A stretch of 64,000 bases of DNA from Falsirhodobacter sp. alg1 (lineage in GTDB: Bacteria; Pseudomonadota; Alphaproteobacteria; Rhodobacterales; Rhodobacteraceae). Shown piece after piece: positions 32,954 through 42,304 of this stretch (its first letter is position 1; every line of letters starts with the position of its first letter). Location of the stretch: assembly GCF_000739715.2 (NCBI RefSeq), contig NZ_BBJC02000004.1, positions 288,831-352,830 on the forward strand. The letters are read 5' to 3'. The notes below the pieces were generated by a model. That model worked only from the letters and a program-made list of their open reading frames with translations, did not search any database and was not told the DNA's origin. Position numbers and translations under genes: made by a program.

Positions 32954-35361
32954 GCATCGGCAAACCGCTCCCCCATGATGCAGCGCCCCTGCATGTGACA
33001 GGTGCCGCCCGCTTTGTGGATGATATGCCTTTGCCGCGCGGCACGTTGCATCTGGCCTTCGGGCTTTCCTCTATCGCGCGGGGGGCGATCACGGTGCTGG
33101 ATCTGGCACCGGTACGGGCTGCCCCCGGCGTTGTGGCGGTGATCGGGCCGGATGATCTTGCCGAAATTCCCGATTGTTCGGCATCGGTCCATGATGAGCC
33201 TTTGTTGGCGGCCGGTCGGGTGAACCATGCGGGGCAGCAGTTGTTCATCGTGGTGGCCGAAACCCACTTGGCGGCCCGGCGCGCGGCACGTCTGGCACGG
33301 GTAACCTATGCTGCCGAAACGCCTGTCCTGACGATCGAGGACGCGTTGGTGGCCAACAGCCGGTTCGAGGACGGCCCGGTAATCTGGCAGAAAGGTGATG
33401 CCGCGCGCGCCATCGACGCCGCCGATCACGTGATTGAGGCTGCCCTGACTGTTGGCGGGCAGGAGCATTTCTATCTGGAAGGGCAGATCGCTGCAGCTGT
33501 TCCCCAAGAGGGGGGGGATATGCTAATCCACTCCTCTACCCAGCATCCGACCGAGGTCCAGCACAAGGTGGCGCACGCCCTGCACATTCCCATGAGCGCG
33601 GTCCGTGTAGAGGTGCGACGTATGGGCGGCGGCTTTGGGGGGAAGGAAAGCCAGGGAAATGCCCTGGCCATCGCCTGCGCCTTGGCCGCGCGCCTGACGG
33701 GCCGTCCGTGCAAGATGCGTTATGACCGTGATGATGATATGATGATCACGGGTAAACGCCACGACCTTCGCATCGAATACCGTGTCGGCTTCGGGGCGGA
33801 TGGCCGGATCGCCGGGCTGGAATTGCGCCATTTGCTGCGGTGTGGCTGGGCGCAGGATCTGTCGTTGGCGGTGGCGGACCGGGCGATGCTGCACGCCGAT
33901 AACACCTATCACCTGCCGGATATCCGGATCGAGAGCCATCGCCTGAAAACCAATACCCAGAGCGCCACCGCCTTTCGCGGGTTCGGTGGCCCGCAGGGAA
34001 TGATCGGAATCGAGCGGATTGTCGACCATATCGCAGCTACCTTGGGGATGGACCCTCTGGCGGTCCGCCGGGTCAATTTCTACCGTGCGATGACGGGCGG
34101 GGATGCTCCCATCGCGCCCAAGGTGCCGGTGGAGGCGAATACGCAGATCAGGGCCGATGCTGCGGCAACGGGCGTTGATCTGACCTCTCAGGGGCAGGAA
34201 GGGGCAGCACGTCCGGCGCATGTGCCTGTGGCCGATGGGGTGCAGACCACGCATTATCACATGCCGGTAGAGGATTTCATCGCGCATGATCTGGTGGCGA
34301 AACTGGAGGAAACGTCGGATTATGCAGCCCGCCGCTTGGCGGTGGCCGATTGGAATGCCCGCAATCCTGTCCTGAAAAAGGGAATTGCCCTGACGCCGGT
34401 CAAGTTCGGGATATCCTTTACGCTGACATGGCTCAATCAGGCGGGGGCCTTGGTCCATGTGTATCAGGACGGTTCCATCCATCTGAACCATGGCGGGACG
34501 GAAATGGGGCAGGGGCTGTTCCAGAAGGTCGCGCAGATAGCGGCCTCGGTGTTCGATGTCCCTATGGAGACGGTGAAGATCACGGCCACCGATACCTCCA
34601 AGGTGCCGAACACCTCTGCCACGGCGGCCTCCTCCGGGGCGGATATGAACGGCATGGCAGCCCAGTCGGCCTGCGAGACGCTGCGCGGGCGGATTGCCGA
34701 TTGTCTTGCGGCGCTGCACGGCGTGGCGGCGGATACGATCCTGTTCCGTGCAGGCCATGTCCATATTGCCGACAGCCGCATTCCGTTCGCGGAGGCGGTC
34801 CAGATCGCCTATCAGAACCGCATCTCCCTTTCGGCCACGGGGTTCTACAAGGTTCCGAAGATCACTTGGGACAGAAAACGCGGTGAGGGCCGCCCGTTCC
34901 TGTATTTCGCCTATGGCGCTGCCGTATCCGAAGTGGTGATCGACACTTTGACAGGAGAATCCCGGATCCTGCGGGCCGATATCCTGCATGATACCGGCAG
35001 CAGCCTGAACCCGGCACTGGATATCGGGCAGATAGAGGGCGGATATGTGCAGGGGGCAGGCTGGCTGACCACCGAGGAACTGGTATGGAATGCGCAGGGC
35101 GTGCTGACAACGCATGCACCCTCCACCTACAAGATCCCCGCCTGTTCGGATCGCCCGCATGTGTTCAATGTGGCGCTCTGGTCCCGGCCGAATTCCGAAG
35201 GGACAGTCGGCCGGTCAAAGGCCGTAGGGGAGCCGCCGTTCATGCTGGGCATATCGGCATTTCTGGCAATCCAGGATGCGGTTCGTGCTGCAGGGGGCGG
35301 ATTGATCGATGCCCCCGCCACGCCCGAACGCATCCTGCGGGCGGTCGAAAATGGGGTTTGA
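32950..35361 (+). CDS. xdhB: Xanthine dehydrogenase molybdenum subunit
   Basis: The 803-residue subunit hydroxylates hypoxanthine and xanthine to urate at a molybdopterin site. It begins [23 protein letters not shown]. It carries the cofactor motifs MGGGFGGKE near residue 225, [12 protein letters not shown] near residue 337, the loop [17 protein letters not shown], and the catalytic glutamate in VGEPPFMLG near residue 758. Length and order match bacterial XdhB. It overlaps xdhA by four bases and xdhC by eleven. Confidence 0.97.
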   Translation: MSIGKPLPHDAAPLHVTGAARFVDDMPLPRGTLHLAFGLSSIARGAITVLDLAPVRAAPGVVAVIGPDDLAEIPDCSASVHDEPLLAAGRVNHAGQQLFIVVAETHLAARRAARLARVTYAAETPVLTIEDALVANSRFEDGPVIWQKGDAARAIDAADHVIEAALTVGGQEHFYLEGQIAAAVPQEGGDMLIHSSTQHPTEVQHKVAHALHIPMSAVRVEVRRMGGGFGGKESQGNALAIACALAARLTGRPCKMRYDRDDDMMITGKRHDLRIEYRVGFGADGRIAGLELRHLLRCGWAQDLSLAVADRAMLHADNTYHLPDIRIESHRLKTNTQSATAFRGFGGPQGMIGIERIVDHIAATLGMDPLAVRRVNFYRAMTGGDAPIAPKVPVEANTQIRADAAATGVDLTSQGQEGAARPAHVPVADGVQTTHYHMPVEDFIAHDLVAKLEETSDYAARRLAVADWNARNPVLKKGIALTPVKFGISFTLTWLNQAGALVHVYQDGSIHLNHGGTEMGQGLFQKVAQIAASVFDVPMETVKITATDTSKVPNTSATAASSGADMNGMAAQSACETLRGRIADCLAALHGVAADTILFRAGHVHIADSRIPFAEAVQIAYQNRISLSATGFYKVPKITWDRKRGEGRPFLYFAYGAAVSEVVIDTLTGESRILRADILHDTGSSLNPALDIGQIEGGYVQGAGWLTTEELVWNAQGVLTTHAPSTYKIPACSDRPHVFNVALWSRPNSEGTVGRSKAVGEPPFMLGISAFLAIQDAVRAAGGGLIDAPATPERILRAVENGV

Positions 35362-36286
35362 TATTGCAGCACTGTCACGCGCCATTGCGGAACATGGGCC
35401 GGTGGTCCGCGTGGTGGTGGCCAAGGTCGAAGGCTCCTCTCCCCGGGAGATAGGTGCGGCCATGCTGGTCTGGGCGACCGGAACCGAAGGGACCATTGGT
35501 GGCGGGGCGCTGGAATGGCAGGCCATAGCGAATGCTCGCGGGATGAGCGAGGGGCATCGTATTACCCGCCATCCACTGGGCCCGTCCCTTGGGCAATGTT
35601 GCGGCGGCGCGGTGACGCTCTGGTCAGAGGTGCTGGCCGCGGCCCCCGAGGGCCCCGTGGTTGCGCGCGGGGCGGGGCCGATGCCGTTGGCGGTGGCGCG
35701 GCTTGTGAAACGCGCGCGGGACAGGGGTCAACCGGTGGCCCCGCAGCTTGTTCAGGGCTGGATGGTGGAACCCGTGGCCCGTCCGACGCGGCAGCTGTGG
35801 ATCTGGGGTGCCGGGCATGTCGGTCGCGCATTGATTGATACCATACGGCCCTTGCCGGATTTTGCGATAACGTGGCTGGATACCGCGGCCGACCGTTTTC
35901 CCGCCATTCCCGAAGGCGTGACGGCGCGCTGGTCCGCAGACGTGGCGGATATGGTCACAGGTGCCCCGCCGCAGGCCGAGCATCTGGTCCTGACCTATTC
36001 GCATCCGCTGGATCTGGAGATTTGCCACAGCCTTCTTCAGCACGGGTTCCGCTTTGCGGGGCTGATCGGATCCGCCACCAAGGCTGCACGCTTCTCCAGC
36101 CGTCTGGCAGCGCTGGGCCATGATCCGGCGCGCATCACCTGCCCGATCGGCGACCCTGCTCTGGGCAAGCATCCGCAGGCAATCGCCGTCGGAGTGGCAA
36201 GCCAGTTGTTGCGGAATGCAGCGGTGGCCGCAGCGGCTTCCCCCCTTACATCCGAATTGAAAAAGGACATTTCATGGCGCGACTGA
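35351..36286 (+). CDS. xdhC: Xanthine dehydrogenase accessory protein XdhC
   Basis: XdhC binds, sulfurates and delivers the molybdenum cofactor to the XdhB subunit. The 311-residue protein has the N-terminal XdhC segment VVRVVVAKVEGSSPREIGAAMLV and LGQCCGGAVTLW. A C-terminal Rossmann-like domain contains LWIWGAGHVGRALI near residue 155 and GLIGSATKAARFSSRL. ATG 35351 lies inside the end of xdhB, and the stop lies inside the next gene, so translation is coupled at both ends. Confidence 0.95.
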   Translation: MGFDIAALSRAIAEHGPVVRVVVAKVEGSSPREIGAAMLVWATGTEGTIGGGALEWQAIANARGMSEGHRITRHPLGPSLGQCCGGAVTLWSEVLAAAPEGPVVARGAGPMPLAVARLVKRARDRGQPVAPQLVQGWMVEPVARPTRQLWIWGAGHVGRALIDTIRPLPDFAITWLDTAADRFPAIPEGVTARWSADVADMVTGAPPQAEHLVLTYSHPLDLEICHSLLQHGFRFAGLIGSATKAARFSSRLAALGHDPARITCPIGDPALGKHPQAIAVGVASQLLRNAAVAAAASPLTSELKKDISWRD

Positions 36287-36597
36287 CGACCCATGTTCTT
36301 GATACCGCCCGCGGCTGCCCTGCAGAGGGGGTCCAGATCACATTGTGGCAGGGTGATGTGCCCCTGGCAGAGGCGGTGACGAATTCGGATGGCCGCACCG
36401 ATGCCCCGATGGCCGCGGATCTGGCATTGGGGAATTACGAACTGCGGTTTCATGCCGGCGACTATCTGCGGGCAACGGGCCAGCCCGATACGTTTCTGGA
36501 TGTGGTGCCGGTCGGGTTCCGGATTTCGGACGCGGGCCATCATCATGTGCCGCTGCTGCTGTCGCCGTTCGCGTATAGCACCTATCGGGGGAGCTGA
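36274..36597 (+). CDS. uraH: 5-hydroxyisourate hydrolase (transthyretin-like)
   Basis: It hydrolyses 5-hydroxyisourate to OHCU, the step after urate hydroxylase. The 107-residue protein has the family hallmarks LTTHVLDTARGCPAEGV with His7. The middle GRTDAP and ELRFHAGDY and the C-terminal tetrapeptide YRGS distinguish the enzyme from vertebrate transthyretin. It overlaps xdhC by 13 bases and precedes the allantoinase fusion by three bases. Confidence 0.97.
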   Translation: MARLTTHVLDTARGCPAEGVQITLWQGDVPLAEAVTNSDGRTDAPMAADLALGNYELRFHAGDYLRATGQPDTFLDVVPVGFRISDAGHHHVPLLLSPFAYSTYRGS

Positions 36598-36600
36598 GCA

Positions 36601-38013
36601 GTGAACCGTTATCCACGTGATATGACGGGATATGGCGCCGCGCGCCCCGATGCCCTTTGGCCGGGCGGGGCGAAGGTGGCTGTCAGCCTCGTGCTGAACC
36701 ATGAAGAGGGGGGAGAGAATTCCATCCTGCATGGCGATGCCGCATCAGAGGCGTTTCTGTCCGATATTGCCGGTGCCTCCCCCTGGGTGGGAGAGCGGCA
36801 CTGGAACATGGAATCCATCTACGATTACGGAGCACGTGCAGGGTTCTGGCGGCTGCATGATATCTTTACCGCGCGGGGGCTCCCGGTCACCATTTTCGGT
36901 GTGGCCACGGCACTGGCGCGTTGCCCCGAACAGGTGGCTGCCATGAAGGCGGCGGGTTGGGAAATCGCGTCTCACGGTCTCAAGTGGATCGAGCACCGGG
37001 CAATGCCCGAGGATGAGGAGCGTCGCCAGATTTCCGAGGCGATCCGCCTGCATACCGAGGTGGTGGGTACGCCGCCGCGCGGTTGGTACACGGGGCGCTG
37101 TTCTGCCAATACCGTGCGGTTGACGGCGGAAACCGGCGTGTTCGACTGGATATCGGATACCTATGACGACGACCTGCCGCATTGGGTCGAGGTGGGCGCG
37201 CGCGATCAGCTGGTGATTCCCTATACGCTAGAGGCGAACGACATGCGCTTTGCCACGGCGCCCGGCTATATCAACGGTCAGCAGTTCTTTACCTATCTGA
37301 GGGATGCCTTTGATACCCTGTGGGACGAAGGTGCTGCGGGATCGCCCAAGATGATGTCGATCGGGCTGCACAGCCGTCTGATCGGACGACCGGGCAAGGT
37401 TGCCGGGCTTGTGCGTTTTCTGGAATATGCGGCGCAGAAGGGCGGTGCGTGGTTTGCCACACGCGGCCAGATTGCGGCGCATTGGGCCGCAACCCATCCG
37501 CATAGGCGACGCGAACGTCCCAGCCAGATGGACCGCGAGACGTTCGTGGCGCGTTTCGGCGGCATCGTCGAACATTCCCCTTGGGTGGCCGAGCGGGCAT
37601 GGCAGCTGGAGCTGGGGCCCGCGCATGACAGCGCGATCGGGCTGCATAACGCCCTGTGCCGGATATTCCGTTCCGCAAGCGAGGCGGACCGCCTTGCCAC
37701 GCTGAACGCGCATCCCGATCTGGCGGGCAAGCTGGCGGCGGCCAGACGTTTGACGGCCGAAAGCACATCGGAACAGGCAAGCGCGGGGCTGGATGCGCTG
37801 ACGGATGCCGAGCGGGCAGAGTTCACCGCGCTGAATTCCGAATACGTTGCCCGGCACGGCTTTCCTTTCATCATCGCCGTGCGCGACCATACCAAGGACG
37901 GCATTCTTGCCGCATTCCGCCAGCGCATTGCCCATGATCGCGATACCGAATTCACCACCGCCTGCGCGCAGGTTGAACGCATCATCGAACATCGACTGAA
38001 GGCCCTTCTATGA
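36601..38013 (+). CDS. Fused allantoinase (PuuE) and OHCU decarboxylase (UraD)
   Basis: Residues 1 to about 305 form a polysaccharide-deacetylase-like allantoinase, with SLVLNHEEGGENS, GWEIASHGLKWIEHR and RGWYTGRCSANT. Residues about 315-470 form OHCU decarboxylase, with FGGIVEHSPWVAERAW, NAHPDLAGKL and VARHGFPFIIAVRDHTK. The fusion would turn OHCU into allantoin and then allantoate in one polypeptide. It starts at GTG 36601 after GGGGGAGC. Fused and split versions of this pair are both known. It overlaps the next gene by four bases. Confidence 0.93.
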   Translation: MNRYPRDMTGYGAARPDALWPGGAKVAVSLVLNHEEGGENSILHGDAASEAFLSDIAGASPWVGERHWNMESIYDYGARAGFWRLHDIFTARGLPVTIFGVATALARCPEQVAAMKAAGWEIASHGLKWIEHRAMPEDEERRQISEAIRLHTEVVGTPPRGWYTGRCSANTVRLTAETGVFDWISDTYDDDLPHWVEVGARDQLVIPYTLEANDMRFATAPGYINGQQFFTYLRDAFDTLWDEGAAGSPKMMSIGLHSRLIGRPGKVAGLVRFLEYAAQKGGAWFATRGQIAAHWAATHPHRRRERPSQMDRETFVARFGGIVEHSPWVAERAWQLELGPAHDSAIGLHNALCRIFRSASEADRLATLNAHPDLAGKLAAARRLTAESTSEQASAGLDALTDAERAEFTALNSEYVARHGFPFIIAVRDHTKDGILAAFRQRIAHDRDTEFTTACAQVERIIEHRLKALL

Positions 38014-38828
38014 CCCAGTATTACACCCCCAAAGGCGGCCTGCCGCCCCAGACGCAACTGATGACGGGGCGGGCGGTATTCACCGATGCCTATGCCTTTC
38101 TGCCCAAGGGGGTATTTTCGGATATCGTCACCAGCTTCCTGCCGAATTGGGACAAGACGCGGCTTTGGGTGATTGCGCGACCGATGACCGGGTTTTCCGA
38201 AACCTTCAGCCAGTATGTGATGGAGGTCGCGCCCGGAGGCGGCTCTGATCTGCCGGAGCCGGAGGCCGCTGCGCAGGCCGTGCTGTTTATCACGGGCGGT
38301 ACGCCGGTCCTGACGCTGGATGGCGTGGATCATACGCTGCGGGCGGGCCACTACGTCTATATTCCTGCCGGTATGGCGTGGTGCCTGCACAACCGGGCCG
38401 AGGAGCCTGCGCGCTTCCACTGGTTCCGCAAGCTGTGGGACGGTGCGGGGATGGAGCGTCCTGACCCGCTGATCCTGCATGATGACGATGTTGCCCCCAG
38501 CCCGATGCCCGACACGGATGGTGCATGGGCCACAACCCGTTTCGTCGATCCTGCGGATCTTCGCCACGACATGCATATCACCATCGTGACACTTCAGCCC
38601 GGCGCGGTCATTCCGTTCGAGGAAACGCATGTGATGGAACACGGGCTATATGTTCTGGAGGGTAAGGCGGTCTACAAGCTCAACCAGGATTGGGTCGAGG
38701 TTGAGGGCGGTGATTTCATGTGGCTGCGCGCCTTCTGCCCGCAGGCCTGCTATGCTGCCGGACCGGGGCCGTTCCGCTACCTGTTGTACAAGGATGTGAA
38801 CCGCCACGCGGCCTTGCGTCGCTTCTGA
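38010..38828 (+). CDS. allE: (S)-ureidoglycine aminohydrolase
   Basis: This bicupin removes ammonia from ureidoglycine to give ureidoglycolate. The 272-residue protein has a degenerate first cupin (LDGVDHTLRAGHYVYIPAGMAWCLHN). The metal-binding second cupin has IPFEETHVMEHGLYVLEGKAVYKLNQDWVEVEGGDF near residues 195-230. The pattern is like E. coli YlbA/AllE. It sits between the allantoinase fusion and ureidoglycolate lyase. The upstream step (allantoate amidohydrolase) is not in the window. Confidence 0.92.
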   Translation: MTQYYTPKGGLPPQTQLMTGRAVFTDAYAFLPKGVFSDIVTSFLPNWDKTRLWVIARPMTGFSETFSQYVMEVAPGGGSDLPEPEAAAQAVLFITGGTPVLTLDGVDHTLRAGHYVYIPAGMAWCLHNRAEEPARFHWFRKLWDGAGMERPDPLILHDDDVAPSPMPDTDGAWATTRFVDPADLRHDMHITIVTLQPGAVIPFEETHVMEHGLYVLEGKAVYKLNQDWVEVEGGDFMWLRAFCPQACYAAGPGPFRYLLYKDVNRHAALRRF

Positions 38829-38840
38829 TAGGGGGACGGG

Positions 38841-39317
38841 ATGGAGATACGGACACAGCCCCTGACTTCCACGGCCTTTGCACCCTTCGGGGATGTGCTG
38901 GAGGCGTCCGGCCCGGCCGATATGATGATCAATCAGGGAATGTGCGAGCGTTTCCATGACCGGGCCCATTGCGTGGCAGAAGGCGGAAGGCTCGGTATCT
39001 CCATTTTCCGGGCTGTGCCACGCAACCTGCCGTACCGGCTGGAGATGATGGAGCGGCATCCGCACGGCAGCCAGGCCTTCATGCCGATGTCGGAGCATCC
39101 GTTTCTGGTGATTGTCGCACCGGATGACGGGGGGCGCCCGGGTGTGCCGCTGGCCTTTCTGTCGGCACCGCATCAGGGGGTCAACCTGCATCGCGGAACA
39201 TGGCACGGGGTGCTGACGTCCCTGCATCCGCCCGGGCTTTTCATGGTGGTGGACCGCATCGGAACCACCCCGAATCTGGAAGAACATTGGTTGGAGACCC
39301 CCATAACCGTCATATGA
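38841..39317 (+). CDS. allA: Ureidoglycolate lyase
   Basis: It splits ureidoglycolate into glyoxylate and urea, ending the pathway. The 158-residue protein matches AllA in length. It has PLTSTAFAPFGDVLEA at the N-terminus, LEMMERHPHGSQAFMPM in the centre and a late GVNLHRGTWHGVL segment. It lies 12 bp after allE in the same run. Released urea would need urease or urea carboxylase encoded elsewhere. Confidence 0.95.
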   Translation: MEIRTQPLTSTAFAPFGDVLEASGPADMMINQGMCERFHDRAHCVAEGGRLGISIFRAVPRNLPYRLEMMERHPHGSQAFMPMSEHPFLVIVAPDDGGRPGVPLAFLSAPHQGVNLHRGTWHGVLTSLHPPGLFMVVDRIGTTPNLEEHWLETPITVI

Positions 39318-39384
39318 CCGGAACGTTCTTCCGATTTGCCATCTGCGGTGGGAATATTCGTTCACGGCATGGCGGAACCCATTG

Positions 39385-39397
39385 CAAGGCATCCTTG
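39385..39397. promoter_or_regulatory. Short dyad upstream of the second ABC operon
   Basis: CAAGG-CAT-CCTTG is a perfect 5-3-5 dyad in the 153-bp gap between allA and the amino-acid binding-protein gene. A TATATT box lies about 10 bp further downstream. It may mark an independent regulated promoter. Confidence 0.3.
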
Positions 39398-39470
39398 TTT
39401 CTTGTGCTATATTGCAGGGCGCGCGTGAAAACGTCATGTCGAGCGTTCTGGAAAGAAAACGAGGAATATC

Positions 39471-40226
39471 ATGTTCAAAGCCCTGACATTCGCCGCGGTT
39501 GCTGCCGCCGCGCTGGCCACGCCCGCGCTTTCCGAAACGCTGCGTGTGGGGACGTCGGGTGGATATTTCCCGTTCACGTTCACGAAAAGCGACACGCTTC
39601 AGGGATTTGAGATCGACTTCATGAACGAGATCGGCAAACGGACCGATCTGGACGTGGAATTCGTGACCATGTCGTTTTCGGGGTTGATCGGGGCGCTGGA
39701 TTCGAACCGGATCGATACCGTTGCCAACCAGATCACCATTACGCCCGAGCGGGAGGCCCGTTTCGATTTTACGCAGCCCTATGTCTATGACGGGGCACAG
39801 GTTGTGGTGAAGCGGGGCAATGAAACCGAAATCACTGGCCCGGAATCGCTCAAGGGGCGGAAGGTTGCCGTGAACCTCGGCTCCAACTTCGAGCAGCTGC
39901 TGCGCGATCTGCCCTATTCGGATGAAATCAATATCCTGACCTATGAATCCAATATCGCGCAGGATACCGCGCTTGGCCGGGTGGATGCCTTTGTCATGGA
40001 CCGCGTTTCGTCGGGGCAGGTGATTGCCGAAAGCCCGCTGCCGCTGGCCTTGGCCGGACAGCCCTTCAGCGAGATCCAGAACGCCTTGCCCTTCCGCAAG
40101 GATGCAACGGAGTTGCGTGAAAAGGTGGATGCCGCCATCACCTCGATGAAAGAGGATGGCACGCTTGCGGCTATTTCCGAAAAATGGCTGGAAACGGATG
40201 TGACCGTTCCGACGGGCGCAAACTGA
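39471..40226 (+). CDS. Polar amino-acid-type ABC transporter binding protein
   Basis: The 251-residue precursor has signal peptide MFKALTFAAVAAAALATPALS. It then shows a family-3 solute-binding pattern: LRVGTSGGYFPFTF, LQGFEIDFMNEIGKR, FSGLIGALDSNRIDTVANQITITPEREARFDFTQPY, and a second lobe GRKVAVNLGSNFEQLL. The overall look is of cystine or polar amino-acid binding proteins. It heads a three-gene importer directly after allA, so a ureide or purine-derived amino compound is also possible. Confidence 0.92.
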   Translation: MFKALTFAAVAAAALATPALSETLRVGTSGGYFPFTFTKSDTLQGFEIDFMNEIGKRTDLDVEFVTMSFSGLIGALDSNRIDTVANQITITPEREARFDFTQPYVYDGAQVVVKRGNETEITGPESLKGRKVAVNLGSNFEQLLRDLPYSDEINILTYESNIAQDTALGRVDAFVMDRVSSGQVIAESPLPLALAGQPFSEIQNALPFRKDATELREKVDAAITSMKEDGTLAAISEKWLETDVTVPTGAN

Positions 40227-40227
40227 C

Positions 40228-40902
40228 ATGAGGGCGCTGGACCTCGATTTCATGCTTGGTCTGGTGCCCATCATCCTGGGGTACCTGCCGCTGACGATGT
40301 TCATGGCGGCAGTCGGGATGATCTGCGCGCTGATCCTCGGGGCCTTGTTGGCAGTTGAACGTGTGGCCCGCATTCCGGTGCTGGATCAGGCTGTCGTGGT
40401 CTTCATCAGCTTTTTCCGGGGGACGCCGCTGCTGGTACAGCTGTTCCTGTTCTATTTCGGGCTGCCGTCGCTGATGCCGTTCATGTCGGGGCTGACGGGG
40501 GTGCAGGCGACGATCATCGGGCTGACATTGCATTTCAGCGCCTATATGGCCGAAAGCATTCGCGCGGCCATTCAGGGCGTGGATCGCAGCCAGTGGGAGG
40601 CATCCGAGGCCGTCGGCATGACGCGCATCCAGATGATGCGGCGGATCATCCTGCCCCAGGCGGCCCGTGTGGCTGCCCCCACGCTGATGAACTATTTCAT
40701 CGACATGATCAAAAGCACATCTCTGGCCTTTACCCTCGGGGTGACGGAAATGATGGGGGCCACGCAAAAAGAGGCGTCCAGCAGCTTTCTGTTCTTCGAA
40801 TCCTTTATCGTGGTCGCATTGGTGTACTGGGTACTGGTCGAGGCATTGTCCTTTGTGCAGCGGCGGCTGGAGACGAATTTGAATAAGGCGTTCACCCGAT
40901 GA
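40228..40902 (+). CDS. Polar amino-acid-type ABC transporter permease
   Basis: The 224-residue permease of the HisM/YecS type has about five helices. It shows FFRGTPLLVQLFLFYFGLP and an EAA loop (AIQGVDRSQWEASEAVGMTRIQMMRRIILPQAARVAAPTL). It starts one base after the binding-protein stop and overlaps the ATPase start by four bases (ATGA). The stretch VTEMMGATQKEASSSFLFFESF resembles cystine permeases, which makes the ligand uncertain. Confidence 0.92.
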   Translation: MRALDLDFMLGLVPIILGYLPLTMFMAAVGMICALILGALLAVERVARIPVLDQAVVVFISFFRGTPLLVQLFLFYFGLPSLMPFMSGLTGVQATIIGLTLHFSAYMAESIRAAIQGVDRSQWEASEAVGMTRIQMMRRIILPQAARVAAPTLMNYFIDMIKSTSLAFTLGVTEMMGATQKEASSSFLFFESFIVVALVYWVLVEALSFVQRRLETNLNKAFTR

Positions 40903-41633
40903 TCCGTCTGGATAAACTGACCAAGCGTTTCGGTACGAATACCGTGCTGAACGGTATCGACCTGACGATCCAGGACGGAGAGCGGGTGGTGATCATCGGA
41001 CCTTCGGGCACCGGAAAATCCACCCTGCTGCGCTGCATCAATTTTCTGGATCGTCCTGATGAGGGTGTGATCGGAATCGGTGATCTGTCTGTCGATGCGG
41101 CACGGGCCACCAAGGCACAAATCCTCGGGCTGCGGCGCCGAACGGCATTCGTTTTCCAGAACTATGCGCTGTTTGCGAACAAGACCGCGCGGCAGAATAT
41201 CACCGAAGCCCTGATAACGGTTCAGGGGCGGCCCCGCGCAGAGGCCGAGGCCCGGGCCGATACGATCCTGCAGGAAACCGGGTTGGCGGACAAGGCAGAC
41301 AGCTATCCTGCCGCCCTGTCCGGCGGCCAGCAGCAGCGGGTGGGGATCGGGCGGGCAATGGCGCTGGATGCCGAGCTGATGCTGTTCGACGAACCGACCT
41401 CGGCGCTGGATCCTGAATGGGTGGGCGAGGTGCTGGACCTGATGCGACGCGTGGCAGAGCGGCAGCAAACCATGCTGATCGTGACCCACGAAATGCAGTT
41501 CGCCCGTGAAATAGCGGATCGGGTCATTTTCATGGATGGCGGGCGTATCGTGGAACAGGGGCCCCCTGCGCAGATTTTTGAAAATGCACAGGACCCGCGA
41601 ACGCAGGCCTTCCTGCGCCGTGTGAAACAATGA
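40899..41633 (+). CDS. Polar amino-acid-type ABC transporter ATP-binding protein
   Basis: The 244-residue ATPase has Walker A GPSGTGKSTLLRCINFLD near residue 35. The signature LSGGQQQRVGIGRAMALD and Walker B ELMLFDEPTSALDPEWV follow, then the family ending VIFMDGGRIVEQGPPAQIFENAQ. It completes the importer with the two genes before it. Transcription probably ends at the perfect hairpin just downstream. Confidence 0.94.
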   Translation: MIRLDKLTKRFGTNTVLNGIDLTIQDGERVVIIGPSGTGKSTLLRCINFLDRPDEGVIGIGDLSVDAARATKAQILGLRRRTAFVFQNYALFANKTARQNITEALITVQGRPRAEAEARADTILQETGLADKADSYPAALSGGQQQRVGIGRAMALDAELMLFDEPTSALDPEWVGEVLDLMRRVAERQQTMLIVTHEMQFAREIADRVIFMDGGRIVEQGPPAQIFENAQDPRTQAFLRRVKQ

Positions 41634-41639
41634 CATTTT

Positions 41640-41672
41640 CGGGCACTGCAGCGCACAAGGCTGCAGTGCCCG
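41640..41672. terminator. Bidirectional hairpin between convergent genes
   Basis: A perfect 12-bp stem (CGGGCACTGCAG / CTGCAGTGCCCG) with a 9-nt loop fills the 49-bp gap between the ABC ATPase gene and the convergent methyltransferase gene. There is no T tract on either side, so it may stop transcription weakly or protect mRNA ends. Confidence 0.6.
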
Positions 41673-41682
41673 GACCTTCAGT

Positions 41683-42294
41683 TCATTTCAGCAGCACCGC
41701 CCCCAGCATCCCCGAAGCATGAAGCCAATTCAGGATCTGGGCCAAGGGGATCAGGCTGAGAAAGACCAATGCGTCCGCGGCATTGCGCGATAGCGTCCCG
41801 ATGTCGAAGGTTACCGTTCTGGGTGTGCTGAAACGGCGCGGCGCGGGCAGCATACGCGGAACGCGTGCGGCATAATCATCGTATTGGCGCCCGAAGGTGC
41901 GACGAAGGTAATCTTCTTCACGTTGGGCGGTCAGGGACAGGATCACAAAGGCAACGGTCCCGATCATCGCGGTCAGTAGAAGGCTGCCCAGCATCAGGCC
42001 AAAGCCCACCGCCCCGATCGTGGAGAACAGATACAACGGGTGGCGGCATATCGAATAGGGGCCGTCCTGCATCACCACGGCATTCTTGCGCCCGCCGATG
42101 TAGAGGATCGCCCAGAACCGCCCCAGAACGGCTGCGACAATCGCAAGAATACCCGCGCTTTCCATCATGGTCATGGAAAGAGCATTCCACGCCGAGGCAC
42201 AGAGGGCAATCGGCGGCAGTAGCGCCAGAAACGCAAGGCGCAACCCGGCGATACGGATTTTCTGGTTGAAAGGGATGGCCGGAATCGTGGTCAT
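41683..42294 (-). CDS. Isoprenylcysteine-methyltransferase-like membrane protein
   Basis: The 203-residue protein has about five helices. It shows the phospholipid/isoprenylcysteine methyltransferase motif GPYSICRHPLYLFSTIGAVGFGL near residue 79, then a later REEDYLRRTFGRQYDDYAARVPRMLP. Such membrane methyltransferases use SAM on lipids or small hydrophobic substrates. ATG 42294 follows TGAGGACATCCCC, 10 bp after the phosphatase gene upstream. The two may act on the same lipid or wall precursor, but nothing proves it. Confidence 0.82.
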   Translation of the reverse strand: MTTIPAIPFNQKIRIAGLRLAFLALLPPIALCASAWNALSMTMMESAGILAIVAAVLGRFWAILYIGGRKNAVVMQDGPYSICRHPLYLFSTIGAVGFGLMLGSLLLTAMIGTVAFVILSLTAQREEDYLRRTFGRQYDDYAARVPRMLPAPRRFSTPRTVTFDIGTLSRNAADALVFLSLIPLAQILNWLHASGMLGAVLLK

Positions 42295-42304
42295 GGGGAT
42301 GTCC

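Noticed and set aside
33523-35160. 545-codon open frame antisense to xdhB
   Set aside because: It lies entirely inside a fully motif-supported molybdenum subunit gene and has no coding look of its own.
41640-41672. Large perfect inverted repeat considered as an insertion-sequence end or attachment site
   Set aside because: It occurs once, sits between convergent stops and has no flanking duplication or transposase. A terminator-type hairpin explains it.
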